A stretch of DNA of 64,000 bases from Clostridiaceae bacterium BL-3 (lineage in GTDB: Bacteria > Bacillota > Clostridia > Clostridiales > Clostridiaceae): positions 1 through 64,000 of the forward strand of contig CADDXC010000001.1 in the NCBI GenBank assembly GCA_902809985.1, given 5' to 3'. Positions 39,046 through 49,208 of this stretch are shown piece after piece. How positions within the stretch are numbered: position 1 is the stretch's first letter; the number at the start of each line of letters is the position of its first letter. The position numbers and the translations under genes are program-made. The notes beneath the pieces were generated by a model. It was not told the DNA's origin and did not search any database. It saw only the letters and a list, made by a program, of their open reading frames with translations.

Positions 39046-40971
39046 GTGGGATTGAACGCAGCAAAAAAGATAATAAAGAATCATCTCGTTAAAGGTGAAA
39101 TGATACCAGGAGAGGAGATTGCAATAAAAATAGATAGAACTCTTACCCAGGATTCTACAGGCACTATGGCCTATCTTCAGTTTGAAGCACTTGGAATAGA
39201 TAGGGTAAAAACCAAGAAATCCATAGCCTATATAGATCACAACATGTTACAGTCAGGTCCTGAAAATGCAGATGATCATGCTTATATTCAAACTGTAGCA
39301 AAAAAGCATGGTATATATTTTTCAAGGCCTGGAAATGGGATATGTCATCAAGTTAATCTGGAGAGGTTTGGAGTACCGGGAGATACTCTTTTGGGATCCG
39401 ACAGCCATACTCCTACAGCAGGTGGGATAGGAATGCTTGCCATTGGAGCAGGCGGACTTGATGTAGCAGTGGCCATGGGCGGTGGAGAGTATTATTTGAA
39501 TATGCCTAAGATAGTCAAAGTTAATTTAAAAGGCAGATTGGGAGAATGGATTACAGCCAAGGATATAATTTTGGAGATGTTAAAAAGGCTCAGTGTTAAA
39601 GGTGGAATTGGAAAGATATTTGAGTATGTTGGAGAGGGAGCAAAGACACTGTCTGTTCCTGAAAGGGCAACCATAACCAATATGGGAGCAGAACTTGGTG
39701 CCACTACATCAATATTTCCCAGTGATAATGTAGTTCGTGAATTTTTAAGAGCTCAGGGGAGAGAAAAAGATTTTTCTTTTATTGAACCGGATGAAGATGC
39801 AAGCTATGATGAGGAGATGGAAATAGATTTATCATCCCTGGAACCTATGGTAGCATGTCCGCATAGTCCGGACAAAGTGGTTGCTGTTTCAGAATTGAAA
39901 GATGTTAAAGTAAATCAAGTATGTATAGGGAGTTGTACCAATTCATCTTATGTGGATATGATGAAAGTGGCACATATATTAAAGGGAAATACAGTAAGTG
40001 AAGATGTTTCTCTTACCATATCTCCGGGTTCAAGACAGGTTCTGACCATGCTGTCCCAAAATGGAGCATTGTCCTATATGATAGAGGCAGGTGCAAGAGT
40101 GTTGGAGAGTGCCTGCGGACCCTGTATAGGAATGGGGCAATCACCTTCTACTGGTGCTGTATCTCTCAGAACTTTTAACAGAAATTTTGAGGGAAGATCA
40201 GGTACTAAGTCCGCAAAAGTATATCTGGTAAGTCCGGAAATTGCAGCTGTTTCTGCATTGACAGGTTATATTACGGATCCAAGACAGATGGGGACGCCTT
40301 TTAAAGTTGAAATGCCTGCAAAATTTTTAATAGATGACAATATGGTAGTTGAGCCCAGCAGGGCCGGAGAAGATGTCAGAGTGGTAAGAGGACCTAATAT
40401 AAAGCCATTTCCTGTGGCAAAGCCACTGAAAGATGTTTTGAATGGAAAAGTGCTTACAAAAGTAGGAGACAATATAACTACAGATCATATAATGCCTTCT
40501 AATTCAAAATTGCTGCCCTATAGATCCAATATCCCATACTTGTCTGATTACTGTCTGACACCCTGCGATGAAGAATTTCCCGCAAAGGCAAAGAAAAATT
40601 CAGGGGGTTTTATAGTGGCGGGAGAAAATTATGGACAGGGTTCCAGCAGAGAACATGCGGCATTGGCTCCTCTTTACCTGGGAATAAAGGCAGTATTTGC
40701 GAGGTCTTTTGCTAGAATCCACAGGCAGAATCTTATAAATAATGGAATACTTCCTCTGGTTTTTCAAAATGTGAAGGATTATGAAGAGATAGATGTAATG
40801 GATGAACTTGAAATGGGAGATATGCTCAAACAAATTGACGGTGATACAATCATAGTGAAAAACAAGACAAAGAACAAAGAATATAATATGCTATTTGATG
40901 TTACCCAAAGGCAGAGAAATATGATAAAATATGGTGGATTGATAAATTTGATGAAAAGGAATAGTCTATAA
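39046..40971 (+). CDS. acnA: Aconitate hydratase
   Basis: 641 aa, the single-chain bacterial aconitase of the shorter clostridial type. It interconverts citrate and isocitrate. The [4Fe-4S] ligands are C297 (IGSCTNSS) and C357, C360 (ACGPCIG). SDSHTPTAGGIGM (118-130) and the swivel-domain GENYGQGSSREHAALAP are also present. The GTG start follows AGGGA by a few bases. Second gene of the citrate-to-2-oxoglutarate operon. Confidence 0.93.
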   Translation: MGLNAAKKIIKNHLVKGEMIPGEEIAIKIDRTLTQDSTGTMAYLQFEALGIDRVKTKKSIAYIDHNMLQSGPENADDHAYIQTVAKKHGIYFSRPGNGICHQVNLERFGVPGDTLLGSDSHTPTAGGIGMLAIGAGGLDVAVAMGGGEYYLNMPKIVKVNLKGRLGEWITAKDIILEMLKRLSVKGGIGKIFEYVGEGAKTLSVPERATITNMGAELGATTSIFPSDNVVREFLRAQGREKDFSFIEPDEDASYDEEMEIDLSSLEPMVACPHSPDKVVAVSELKDVKVNQVCIGSCTNSSYVDMMKVAHILKGNTVSEDVSLTISPGSRQVLTMLSQNGALSYMIEAGARVLESACGPCIGMGQSPSTGAVSLRTFNRNFEGRSGTKSAKVYLVSPEIAAVSALTGYITDPRQMGTPFKVEMPAKFLIDDNMVVEPSRAGEDVRVVRGPNIKPFPVAKPLKDVLNGKVLTKVGDNITTDHIMPSNSKLLPYRSNIPYLSDYCLTPCDEEFPAKAKKNSGGFIVAGENYGQGSSREHAALAPLYLGIKAVFARSFARIHRQNLINNGILPLVFQNVKDYEEIDVMDELEMGDMLKQIDGDTIIVKNKTKNKEYNMLFDVTQRQRNMIKYGGLINLMKRNSL

Positions 40972-41001
40972 AATTCGACATATTAGGGGGTAATTGATTT
41001 T

Positions 41002-42006
41002 ATGAAGCACAGACACAGAGTAACTCTTATTCCGGGCGACGGTATAGGTCCAGAGGTTAGTGAAGCGGCAACAAAAATTATAAATGCCAGTGGTGTGGAT
41101 ATAGATTGGGATATAGCTGAAGCTGGAGCGGCTTTTATAGATAAATATGGCACTCCTATTCCGGAGAAGGTCATTGACAGTATAAAGAGAAACAAAGTGG
41201 CATTGAAGGGTCCCGTAACCACGCCAGTGGGGAAAGGTTTCAAAAGCGTAAATGTAACCTTGAGAAAAAGTTTGAATTTATATGCCAATATAAGGCCTAT
41301 AAAAACGTATGAAGGGGTAAAGTCCAGGTATGATAATGTTGATTTGGTTATATTCAGGGAAAATACTGAGGATCTATATGCGGGAATAGAGTTTATGGTA
41401 AATGATGAGACAGCACAAAGTGTGAAGATAATATCCAAGAATGCCAGCAGAAAAATAGTAAAAGCAGCTTTTGAATATGCGGTTAATAATGGAAGAAGGA
41501 AAGTAACCGCAGTTCACAAGGCCAATATAATGAAATTGTCAGATGGACTTTTTTTAAGAACTGCCAGAGAAGTAGCTGAAGAATATGATGATATAGAATT
41601 TGATGATGTGATAGTAGATGCCATGAGCATGAAACTGGTGTTGAATCCTGAAAAATATGACGTGCTTGTAATGCCAAACTTGTATGGCGATATATTGTCT
41701 GATCTGGCATCCGGACTGGTAGGGGGACTGGGGCTAGTTCCCGGGGCCAACATGGGAGAAGAGCGAGCTGTATTTGAGCCTGCCCATGGTTCAGCTCCTG
41801 ATATTGCAGGACAGAACAAGGCGAATCCTACTGCTATAATATTGTCTTCAGTTATGATGTTGAAATATTTACATGAAAGTGAAGCTGCGGATAGAATTGA
41901 AAGGGCAGTGGAAAATGTGTTAAAAGAGGGAAAGTATATAACCCCTGATCTAGGAGGAAATTCAACTACTGATGAATTCACCAATGCTGTAATTTCAGAA
42001 TTGTAA
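41002..42006 (+). CDS. icd: Isocitrate dehydrogenase (probably NAD+-dependent)
   Basis: 334 aa of the isocitrate/isopropylmalate dehydrogenase family. It has [11 protein letters not shown], substrate loop [43 protein letters not shown], and [19 protein letters not shown], with [17 protein letters not shown] at the coenzyme site. The operon with citrate synthase and aconitase argues for isocitrate rather than isopropylmalate. Length and sequence fit the NAD-type enzymes; the coenzyme is an inference. Product 2-oxoglutarate feeds glutamate synthesis. Confidence 0.9.
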   Translation: MKHRHRVTLIPGDGIGPEVSEAATKIINASGVDIDWDIAEAGAAFIDKYGTPIPEKVIDSIKRNKVALKGPVTTPVGKGFKSVNVTLRKSLNLYANIRPIKTYEGVKSRYDNVDLVIFRENTEDLYAGIEFMVNDETAQSVKIISKNASRKIVKAAFEYAVNNGRRKVTAVHKANIMKLSDGLFLRTAREVAEEYDDIEFDDVIVDAMSMKLVLNPEKYDVLVMPNLYGDILSDLASGLVGGLGLVPGANMGEERAVFEPAHGSAPDIAGQNKANPTAIILSSVMMLKYLHESEAADRIERAVENVLKEGKYITPDLGGNSTTDEFTNAVISEL

Positions 42007-42035
42007 TAGTATTTTTGATATTAAAGTGTAAAATA

Positions 42036-42074
42036 AGCTGCTGCACAAATTTAATTGTGCAGCAGCTCTTTATA
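42036..42074 (+). terminator. Terminator of the citrate operon
   Basis: GCTGCTGCACAA (42037-42048) pairs perfectly with TTGTGCAGCAGC (42055-42066), followed by TCTTTAT. Confidence 0.85.
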
Positions 42075-42130
42075 ATTAAATTATATAAAAAATTAGGGAA
42101 TTTAAAGTAATTAGGGAACTTTGTTTATTA

Positions 42131-43414
42131 TCAAGCTTTAGCTAGAGCTTGGTCTAAATCATATATAATATCATCAATGTTTTCCACACCAATTGAAAGC
42201 CTTATGAGATCAGGAGTTACTCCGGCAGCTTTCTGTTGTTCTTCGTTCAACTCTGCATGAGTAGTACTTGATGGGTGGATTACAAGGGACTTTGCATCTG
42301 CTACATTTGCAAGTAAAGAGAATAATTTTACGCTGTTTATAAATTTCTTTCCAGCTTCAAATCCGCCTTTTATTCCAAAAGTAAATATGGAACCTGCTCC
42401 CTTTGGAAGATATTTTTTAGCTAGTTCTCTATATGGGCTTCCTTCAAGTTCAGGATAGTTTATCCATGCAACCTTCGGGTGTTTACTTAAAAATTCAACT
42501 ACTTTTCTTGTATTTTCAACATGTCTTTCAACTCTCAGTGAAAGTGATTCAAGTCCAAGCAAGAAATAAAATGCACTTTGAGGACTCAGTGTTGCACCTG
42601 TATTTCTTAAAAGTTGTACTCTGGCTTTTGTAGCAAATGCCACAGGACCTTGATCAGCATATACAAGTCCATTGTAGCTCTCATCAGGTGTAGTGAAATC
42701 AGGAAATTTACCACTTGCTCTCCAGTCAAATTTTCCACCGTCAACTATGACTCCACCTATGGTAGTTCCATGTCCACCTATGAATTTAGTTGCAGAGTGA
42801 ACAACTACATCTGCCCCGTATTCTATTGGTCTTACCAGGTATGGAGTACCAAAAGTATTATCTATGATAAGTGGTATTTTATTTTCATGGGCTATATTTG
42901 CCACTGCTTCTATATCCAGTACATTTATTCTCGGGTTTCCTATGGTTTCAGCATAGACTGCTTTTGTATTGTCCTTGATTGCTTTTCTGATATTTTCAGG
43001 ATCATCAGGATCTACAAATGTTACGTCGATTCCAAGTTTCTTTAAAGTTACTGAGAACAATTCATAAGTTCCACCGTAGAGGGTGCTGGCTGAAACTATG
43101 TTGTCCCCTGCATTTGCCACGTTTAATATAGAATATAATATTGCTGCCAAACCTGATGCTGTAGCAAGACCTGCACTTCCACCTTCAAGAGCTGCTATCC
43201 TCTGTTCAAATACATCTTCTGTGGGGTTCATTATTCTTGCATAAACGTTTCCTGGTTTTTTAAGCTGGAAAAAGTCTGCAGCTTCATCTGCATCTTTGAA
43301 TACAAAAGATGTTGTCTGATAAATTGGAACTGCCCTTGCTCCCGTTGTTGGATCAGGCACTTGACCTGCATGTACCTGTAATGTTTCAAAACCTAATTTT
43401 CTCTCTTCACTCAT
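42131..43414 (-). CDS. metY: O-acetylhomoserine sulfhydrylase (MetY)
   Basis: PLP enzyme of 427 aa that makes homocysteine from O-acetylhomoserine and sulfide. It belongs to the Cys/Met-metabolism family: [18 protein letters not shown] at the start, [20 protein letters not shown], and the PLP lysine in [19 protein letters not shown]-terminal [14 protein letters not shown] is usual. GAGGAGG precedes the ATG. A SAM-I riboswitch in the leader controls it. It is divergent from the metH-type gene, which uses the homocysteine. Confidence 0.94.
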   Translation of the reverse strand: MSEERKLGFETLQVHAGQVPDPTTGARAVPIYQTTSFVFKDADEAADFFQLKKPGNVYARIMNPTEDVFEQRIAALEGGSAGLATASGLAAILYSILNVANAGDNIVSASTLYGGTYELFSVTLKKLGIDVTFVDPDDPENIRKAIKDNTKAVYAETIGNPRINVLDIEAVANIAHENKIPLIIDNTFGTPYLVRPIEYGADVVVHSATKFIGGHGTTIGGVIVDGGKFDWRASGKFPDFTTPDESYNGLVYADQGPVAFATKARVQLLRNTGATLSPQSAFYFLLGLESLSLRVERHVENTRKVVEFLSKHPKVAWINYPELEGSPYRELAKKYLPKGAGSIFTFGIKGGFEAGKKFINSVKLFSLLANVADAKSLVIHPSSTTHAELNEEQQKAAGVTPDLIRLSIGVENIDDIIYDLDQALAKA

Positions 43415-43489
43415 TTTTACTTCCTCCTCATATTTCTTTATAATATATTAAATATTCTGGACGAAACTTCTATATATTTTGGCAAAATA

Positions 43490-43645
43490 AAAAATCTTCT
43501 TGTAGATGAGATACAAGAAGATTTTTCCTCATGCTCCTCATCTTTCAGGTTATACACCTGCTGGAATTAGCACCGTTGAATGAAAGTTATCATTCAGGTT
43601 GCCGGGCATCATAGGGCCAGTCCCTCAGCCGCTCTGGATAAGAAG
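43490..43645 (-). promoter_or_regulatory. SAM-I riboswitch (S box) and terminator of metY
   Basis: On the minus strand from about 43645: CTTATCCAGAGCGGCTGAGG, then GGCCC, GATGCCCGGCAACC, CGGTGCTAATTCC and AGATGAGG, the full S-box series of conserved segments. It is followed by a hairpin with arms AAAATCTTCTTGTA/TACAAGAAGATTTTT (43490-43526) ending in a T-run, so SAM binding stops transcription of metY. Confidence 0.93.
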
Positions 43646-43773
43646 TTCCGTATTTAATTGAGAAAATCATAACAGATCATGGGGGGGTTTGTCAAGGGGA
43701 AAATGAAAAAAAATGAAAAAATTTTATGTATTAAGTAATTGACAATTTCGATTTTAAGTATTAATATTAAAAT

Positions 43774-43862
43774 ATTCTTATCACGAGAGATTGAGGGACA
43801 GGCCCTATGAAATCCGACAACCGGCAATTGTGTATCGGTGTCAATTCCTGCAGAATAGAATC
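43774..43862 (+). promoter_or_regulatory. SAM-I riboswitch upstream of the metH-type gene
   Basis: Plus-strand series TTCTTATCACGAGAG, TTGAGGGACAGGCCC, ATGAAATCCGACAACCGG, CGGTGTCAATTCCTGC and AATAGAA matches the S-box aptamer. A terminator lies about 155 nt on. The aptamer is back to back with the metY riboswitch, about 130 bp apart. Confidence 0.9.
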
Positions 43863-44015
43863 AAACAAGTTTTGCTGTTTATGTAAAAAAAGTTTTTAAG
43901 CGTTGAACTTGTTATTTGCAGCATAGTTGATTTTAAAAGAATCTAAAGTTAACATGAATCTGCTGTGAAATTAATTCTGAAAGATAAGAAGGATTGGCTT
44001 TTTATGAAGTTATAA

Positions 44016-44050
44016 GCTGCTTTTCTTTCTTGTAGGAAGGCAGTTTTTTT
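44016..44050 (+). terminator. Riboswitch-associated terminator before the metH-type gene
   Basis: GCTGCTTTTC (from 44016) and GGAAGGCAG (to 44043) form a stem with one mismatch, followed by TTTTTTT. The rest of 43863-44270 is gene-free and would hold the antiterminator. Confidence 0.65.
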
Positions 44051-44270
44051 ATATGATTAATTGAAAATTCAGAGTCCCAACTATATTTAAATACCAAATC
44101 TGGCTGATTTTTATATATTGTGAATTGGATAAGTGTGGTGACCTTCGAATAGATCAATGTCTAAATGATAAAAAATGTATTATAATTATGACTATAATGT
44201 TAAAGAGAAATTAGTCGTCTATTATAGATATATGAGAAGTATAAGTTGTATTTGAAAAGGGGTGGAGTAA

Positions 44271-46667
44271 ATGGTATTCAGAAATCCATTGGACAAATTT
44301 GACAAAAAATTTATTTTCTTTGACGGAGCTATGGGAACCATGCTTCAAAGATCAGGTCTTCAACCTGGAGAACTTCCAGAGATCCTAAATGTGACCAATG
44401 CTGAAATAATAAAAAAAATACATAGAGGATATCTGGAGGCAGGAGCGGATATAATAATATCCAATACTTTCGGAGCTAATGAACTTAAGTACAATTCTTC
44501 AAATTATAATATAGAAGATGTTATTACGGCCGGAGTGAAAATTGCAAAGGAAGAGGCGGCCTGCATGGGAAAATTAGTTGCTCTGGATCTGGGTCCAATA
44601 GGCCAAATAATGGAGCCAGCAGGTAATTTGAGCTTTGAAACGGCATATAAATTATTTAAAAATCAGGTTATTGTAGGTAAAAAAGCTGGAGCAGATTTGG
44701 TTTTAATAGAAACTATGTCTGATCTTTATGAAACCAAAGCAGCTATTCTTGCAGCCAAGGAAAATACAACTCTGCCGGTGTTTTGTACAATGACTTTTCA
44801 GCAGGACGGCAGAACTCTTATGGGTACGGATCCCAAAACAATGGTGGTTACATTGGAAGCGCTTGGGGTGGATGCACTTGGTGTAAATTGTTCTCTTGGA
44901 CCATCTGAACTTCAGGGAATTGTAGATGAAATATTGGAGTATTCATCTATACCTGTTATGGTGCAGCCTAATGCGGGATTACCTAGGTATGATGGAAAGA
45001 ATACAATCTATGATATAACACCAGAAGAATTTTCAAGAAATATGGCTATTATGGCGAAAAAAGGAGTTAGAATTTTTGGAGGATGCTGTGGTACCGATCC
45101 TGAATTTATAAAAGCTACTGTCAGTGCCCTTGAAAATATACAGCCTATTGATATAAAAGAAAAGGACTATACTGCAATTTGCTCTTCTACCAATACTGTA
45201 ATTTTAGGGGAAGGTATAAAGATTATTGGTGAAAGGATCAACCCTACAGGAAGAGAGATATATAAAAAACAGTTAAAAAGTGGAGATGTAAGCTATATAG
45301 AAAAAGAAGCTGTAACTCAAAAGGAAGAGGGAGCTCATATATTGGGACTTAATGTAGGACTTCCTGAAATTGATGAAGTTAAAATGATGGAAAAAGCTAT
45401 AAAGGCTATACAAAAGGTAGTGCGATTGCCTATAGATATCGATAGTCCAAATCCTAGTGTATTGGAGGCGGGAGCTAGAGTATACAATGGAAAGCCCATA
45501 ATAAATTCTGTTAATGGAAGAAAAAATATCATGGAGAAAGTATTCCCAATAGTAAAAAAATATGGGGGATGTATAATAGCACTTACTATAGATGAAAAAG
45601 GAATACCAGACAGTGCGGAGGGAAGAGTTAAAATTGCAGAAAAGATAATTAAAACTGCAGCCTGTTATGGAATTAATAAAAAGGATATAATAGTTGACTG
45701 TCTTACGCTTACTGCTTCGGCACAGCAGAGGGAAGTCATGGAAACGGTAAAAGCTGTAAAACTTGTAAAAGAAAAATTTGGAGTAAAAACTGTATTGGGA
45801 GTGAGCAATATATCTTATGGACTTCCAAGAAGATGTATATTAAATAGGACTTTTCTTGCTATGGCGCTTGATGCTGGTTTGGATCTCCCCATTATAAATA
45901 CTCAAGATCAGGGGGTTAAAGATGTTGTAGCTGCTTTTGAAGTTTTGGCGAATCTGGATAAAGAAGCAGATAATTATATATCCATATATGGGAGCAAAAA
46001 TGATGTATTATCCAAGAATGATAAAGAAGATAAGGGTGAAAGTGAAGAAGATTTGAAATCGGCCATTATTGACGGAATAGAAGATCGGGCTGTAAGAATA
46101 ACGTCACAGCTGTTAAAAAATAAAATGGCAGAGGAAATAGTTAATTATAATATAATTCCTGCCCTGGATGAAGTGGGGAGAATGTATGAGTCACAGGATA
46201 TATTTTTACCACAGCTCATACAGTCAGCGGAGACAGTGAAAAAATCTTTTGAGATAATAAAGAAGAAAATACTAGAAGATGGAGAAAAAAATATAGAAAA
46301 GGGGAATATAGTATTAGCTACGGTAAAAGGCGACATACATGACATTGGAAAAAACATAGTGAAAGTACTTATGGAAAATTATGGATTTGACGTAATAGAT
46401 TTAGGCAGAGATGTGGATATAGAGAAGATAGTGAATACTGTAAGAGAAAATGATATAAAGCTGGTAGGGCTCAGCGCACTTATGACCACTACTGTGATAA
46501 ATATGAAAAAAACCATAGATGCTTTAAGAGAAAATGAGCTTCAATGTAAAATTGTAGTGGGAGGGGCAGTATTAAATCAAAATTATGCAGATATGATAGG
46601 GGCAGATTACTATGCGAAGGATGCCAGAGAAGCTGTAAAAATAGCAGAAGAAGTTTTTTCGGTATAG
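44271..46667 (+). CDS. metH: Corrinoid-dependent methionine synthase, lacking the reactivation domain
   Basis: 798 aa. Homocysteine methyltransferase module (about 1-290) with FDGAMGTMLQ, NTFGAN and the zinc cysteines GVNCSLGP and GGCCGTDP; pterin-binding module (about 315-570) with IGERINPTGRE and IDIDSPNP; cap and B12-binding modules (about 600-798) with VKGDIHDIGKNIVKVL, where the histidine ligates cobalt. No SAM-binding activation domain, as usual in clostridia, where a separate protein would reactivate the cobalt. It sits behind a SAM-I riboswitch. GGGGTGGAG precedes the ATG. Confidence 0.93.
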   Translation: MVFRNPLDKFDKKFIFFDGAMGTMLQRSGLQPGELPEILNVTNAEIIKKIHRGYLEAGADIIISNTFGANELKYNSSNYNIEDVITAGVKIAKEEAACMGKLVALDLGPIGQIMEPAGNLSFETAYKLFKNQVIVGKKAGADLVLIETMSDLYETKAAILAAKENTTLPVFCTMTFQQDGRTLMGTDPKTMVVTLEALGVDALGVNCSLGPSELQGIVDEILEYSSIPVMVQPNAGLPRYDGKNTIYDITPEEFSRNMAIMAKKGVRIFGGCCGTDPEFIKATVSALENIQPIDIKEKDYTAICSSTNTVILGEGIKIIGERINPTGREIYKKQLKSGDVSYIEKEAVTQKEEGAHILGLNVGLPEIDEVKMMEKAIKAIQKVVRLPIDIDSPNPSVLEAGARVYNGKPIINSVNGRKNIMEKVFPIVKKYGGCIIALTIDEKGIPDSAEGRVKIAEKIIKTAACYGINKKDIIVDCLTLTASAQQREVMETVKAVKLVKEKFGVKTVLGVSNISYGLPRRCILNRTFLAMALDAGLDLPIINTQDQGVKDVVAAFEVLANLDKEADNYISIYGSKNDVLSKNDKEDKGESEEDLKSAIIDGIEDRAVRITSQLLKNKMAEEIVNYNIIPALDEVGRMYESQDIFLPQLIQSAETVKKSFEIIKKKILEDGEKNIEKGNIVLATVKGDIHDIGKNIVKVLMENYGFDVIDLGRDVDIEKIVNTVRENDIKLVGLSALMTTTVINMKKTIDALRENELQCKIVVGGAVLNQNYADMIGADYYAKDAREAVKIAEEVFSV

Positions 46668-46769
46668 AAGATATATTCTTTAAATTAATGAAATTTTTAT
46701 AGAATATTGCTTGCATTTAATGTAAAATATATTTGAGAAAAAAATTAAAACCGGTTTGGGGAGATAAAG

Positions 46770-47456
46770 ATGAGTGAAAAAATTAATGAAAAAATTGCAA
46801 AGTATGTACCGGAAATAAGAGGGACACTTAGAGATCATATGATAAATCTCCCTCTTGTTATGAGAGAAGCTAGTGGAATAAAGGTTTTTGGAAAGAGAAT
46901 AAAATCTCTTGCGTTTACTACTGATATAGCAATCATAAAGAACATAAATGCAGATGCAATTTTGGCGGTATATCCTTTTACGCCTCAGTCCGTTATAACG
47001 GAAGCTCTTGTTGCGGCTTCTGACGTACCCATATTTTGTGGTGTAGGAGGAGGACTTACCACGGGAAAACGTGTTATAAATCTGGCTCTTAATGCTGAAT
47101 TTACGGGGGCTATGGGGGTAGTGGTCAATAGTCCTACATCTAATGAAATTGTAAGAGCTGTAAGAGATTCCATTGATATTCCAATTATAGTTACGGTAGT
47201 TTCTGAAAGGGATGATATTGGAAAGAGGATAGAAGCAGGTGCTTCAATATTAAATGTGTCTGCGGGTAAAAACAGTGCGGATTTGGTAAGAAAAATAAGA
47301 CAACAATATGCTGAATTTCCTATAATAGCCACAGGAGGAAAAACAGAGGACAGTATCAGAGAAACTATAAGGGCAGGTGCAAATGCCATTTCATATACAC
47401 CACCTTCGACGGCTGAATTATTTAAGGAAACCATGGAACGATACAGAAAAGCGTGA
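46770..47456 (+). CDS. TIM-barrel protein of unknown function
   Basis: 228 aa. The pattern of repeated strand-helix units with GVGGGLTTGKR (about 90-100), VVNSPTSNEIVRAV, NVSAGKN and IATGGKTEDSIRETIRAGAN looks like a phosphate-binding (ribulose-phosphate-type) barrel. It is often called hydrolase in Firmicute genomes with no proven reaction. GGGGAG precedes the ATG. It follows the metH-type gene by about 100 bp and could be co-transcribed, but no functional link is evident. Confidence 0.6.
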   Translation: MSEKINEKIAKYVPEIRGTLRDHMINLPLVMREASGIKVFGKRIKSLAFTTDIAIIKNINADAILAVYPFTPQSVITEALVAASDVPIFCGVGGGLTTGKRVINLALNAEFTGAMGVVVNSPTSNEIVRAVRDSIDIPIIVTVVSERDDIGKRIEAGASILNVSAGKNSADLVRKIRQQYAEFPIIATGGKTEDSIRETIRAGANAISYTPPSTAELFKETMERYRKA

Positions 47457-47527
47457 GAACAATGTATAGTACTATTTCATCACATCAAGTTTAAATAAAA
47501 ATTGAATCTTTTTAGATTACGGGAATT

Positions 47528-47572
47528 AAACTGGAAATATAAATTTTAGATTATATTTTCAGTTTTTTTGTT
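47528..47572 (+). terminator. Terminator after the TIM-barrel gene
   Basis: AACTGGAAATATAA and TTATATTTTCAGTT form a stem with one G-T pair, followed by TTTTTTG. Confidence 0.65.
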
Positions 47573-47669
47573 ACTAAAAGTATTGCATAATTATAATAAT
47601 ATATGTATAATTATTATATATTTAACCTAAGGAGTTAAAGTTTTTATTATTTGAAAAGAGGAGATATAA

Positions 47670-48491
47670 ATGAAAAAATTGAAAAAAGTGATGACAATAG
47701 TATTGTCAATAGCCTTTACAACAGTGTTATTAGCAGGCTGCGGCAGCAGTAGTAATTCACAAAGCGGACAAGATTCGCAAAATACTTTGGAAAAGGTAAA
47801 AAAAGCAGGTGTTTTAAAAGTAGGGTTGGAGGATTCTTTTCCGCCAATGGAATTTAGGGACAACCAAAATGCACTTAAGGGATTTGATATAGATATGGCA
47901 AATGCTATAGCTAAAAAAATGGGAGTAAAAGCTCAGTTCGTTGGTACTGAATTCAATGGAATAGTTCTGGCACTTAAATCCGGAAAATTTGATGTAATAA
48001 TATCAGGAATGAGCATAACCGATGATAGAAAAAAACAAATAGATTTTTCTGAGCCCTATGTACAAAATTATCAGATTATAGTTACCAAGACCGGAAATAC
48101 TTCTATTAAAGGTTCAAAGGATTTAGACGGTAAGAAGGTGGGGGTAGGACTTGGTACCACCAGTGAAGAAGTAGTTAAAAAGTTTAAGAATATAAAGGAA
48201 GTAAAAAAATATGACAAGACTACAGAGGAACTTCAGGATCTTTTAATAGGAAGACTTGATGCAGTAGTAGTAGATGAACCCGTTGGAAAATACTATATAT
48301 CCAAGTCTGATAAAAAGGATCAATATACTGTTCTAAATGAAAGGTTGAGTAAGGAGCCTATGGGAATAGGATTTAAGAAAGGCGACAAAGAGTTAGAAGC
48401 TGAGGTACAAAAAGCATTTAACGAATTGAAGAAGGATGGAACTATGTCTAAGATTTCCACAAAGTGGTTTGGAGAAGACATATATAAATAA
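47670..48491 (+). CDS. Amino-acid ABC transporter, substrate-binding lipoprotein
   Basis: 273 aa. Lipoprotein signal with lipobox LLAGC. SBP family 3 fold: LKVGLEDSFPPMEFRDNQNA, LKGFDIDMANAIAKKMG, IISGMSITDDRKKQIDFSEP and LDGKKVGVGLGTT. It captures a polar or cationic amino acid outside the membrane and hands it to the permease that follows. Arginine is tempting given argGH downstream, but this is not shown by the sequence. GAGGAG precedes the ATG. Confidence 0.92.
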   Translation: MKKLKKVMTIVLSIAFTTVLLAGCGSSSNSQSGQDSQNTLEKVKKAGVLKVGLEDSFPPMEFRDNQNALKGFDIDMANAIAKKMGVKAQFVGTEFNGIVLALKSGKFDVIISGMSITDDRKKQIDFSEPYVQNYQIIVTKTGNTSIKGSKDLDGKKVGVGLGTTSEEVVKKFKNIKEVKKYDKTTEELQDLLIGRLDAVVVDEPVGKYYISKSDKKDQYTVLNERLSKEPMGIGFKKGDKELEAEVQKAFNELKKDGTMSKISTKWFGEDIYK

Positions 48492-48520
48492 TATATACGA
48501 AGAGGAAGTGGATTGGATCA

Positions 48521-49171
48521 GTGAATATAGGATTTATTAATGATATACTGCCTATTTTATTAAAGGGCAGTGTAATGACTATGGAGCTTACAGTAATTAC
48601 TTTGATATTGGGAACACTTCTTGGTATATTTTTAGCACTTTTGAAATTATCTAAAAATATTGTGCTTAAATCACTATCAGGTTTTTATACATGGATATTC
48701 AGAGGCACACCTCTATTATTGCAATTGTTTTTCTTTTATTATGGATTACCTTTTGTTGGAGTAGAACTTACGCCTTTTTCAGCGGCAATACTGGGACTTG
48801 GACTCAACTGCGGAGCCTATATGGCGGAGATAATAAGGGGAGGAATTCAATCTGTAAACAAGGGACAATTTGAAGCGGCAAAGGCACTTGGATTTAGTTA
48901 TGGAGAAACTATGAGAAAGATAATACTTCCCCAAACCTGGAAAATCATAATACCGCCTGTTGGAAATGAATTCATATCCATATTAAAGGACACTTCCTTA
49001 GTATCTACTATAGCAATGGTGGAGCTCATGAGATCGGCCCAACAGATATATGCCAGCAGTTTTGATCCAATATCAGTGTTTCTTACGGCAGCAGTGTTGT
49101 ATCTTGTAATGACCACTGTATTTACCACTGTATTTGGAATGTTTGAGAAAAAATTGGCCGTTTACAGTTAA
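48521..49171 (+). CDS. Amino-acid ABC transporter permease (HisM type)
   Basis: 216 aa, about five helices, with the conserved EAA loop EAAKALGFSYGETMRKIILPQ at about 110-130 that touches the ATPase. N-terminal FIFRGTPLLLQLFFFYYGLP-like region is typical of the His/Glu/Gln/Arg/opine family. The GTG start follows GAGGAAGTGG. Middle gene of the three-gene importer. Confidence 0.92.
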   Translation: MNIGFINDILPILLKGSVMTMELTVITLILGTLLGIFLALLKLSKNIVLKSLSGFYTWIFRGTPLLLQLFFFYYGLPFVGVELTPFSAAILGLGLNCGAYMAEIIRGGIQSVNKGQFEAAKALGFSYGETMRKIILPQTWKIIIPPVGNEFISILKDTSLVSTIAMVELMRSAQQIYASSFDPISVFLTAAVLYLVMTTVFTTVFGMFEKKLAVYS

Positions 49172-49208
49172 CTGTAGAACATTTAAATTTAATTTGGAGG
49201 TGTAATCT

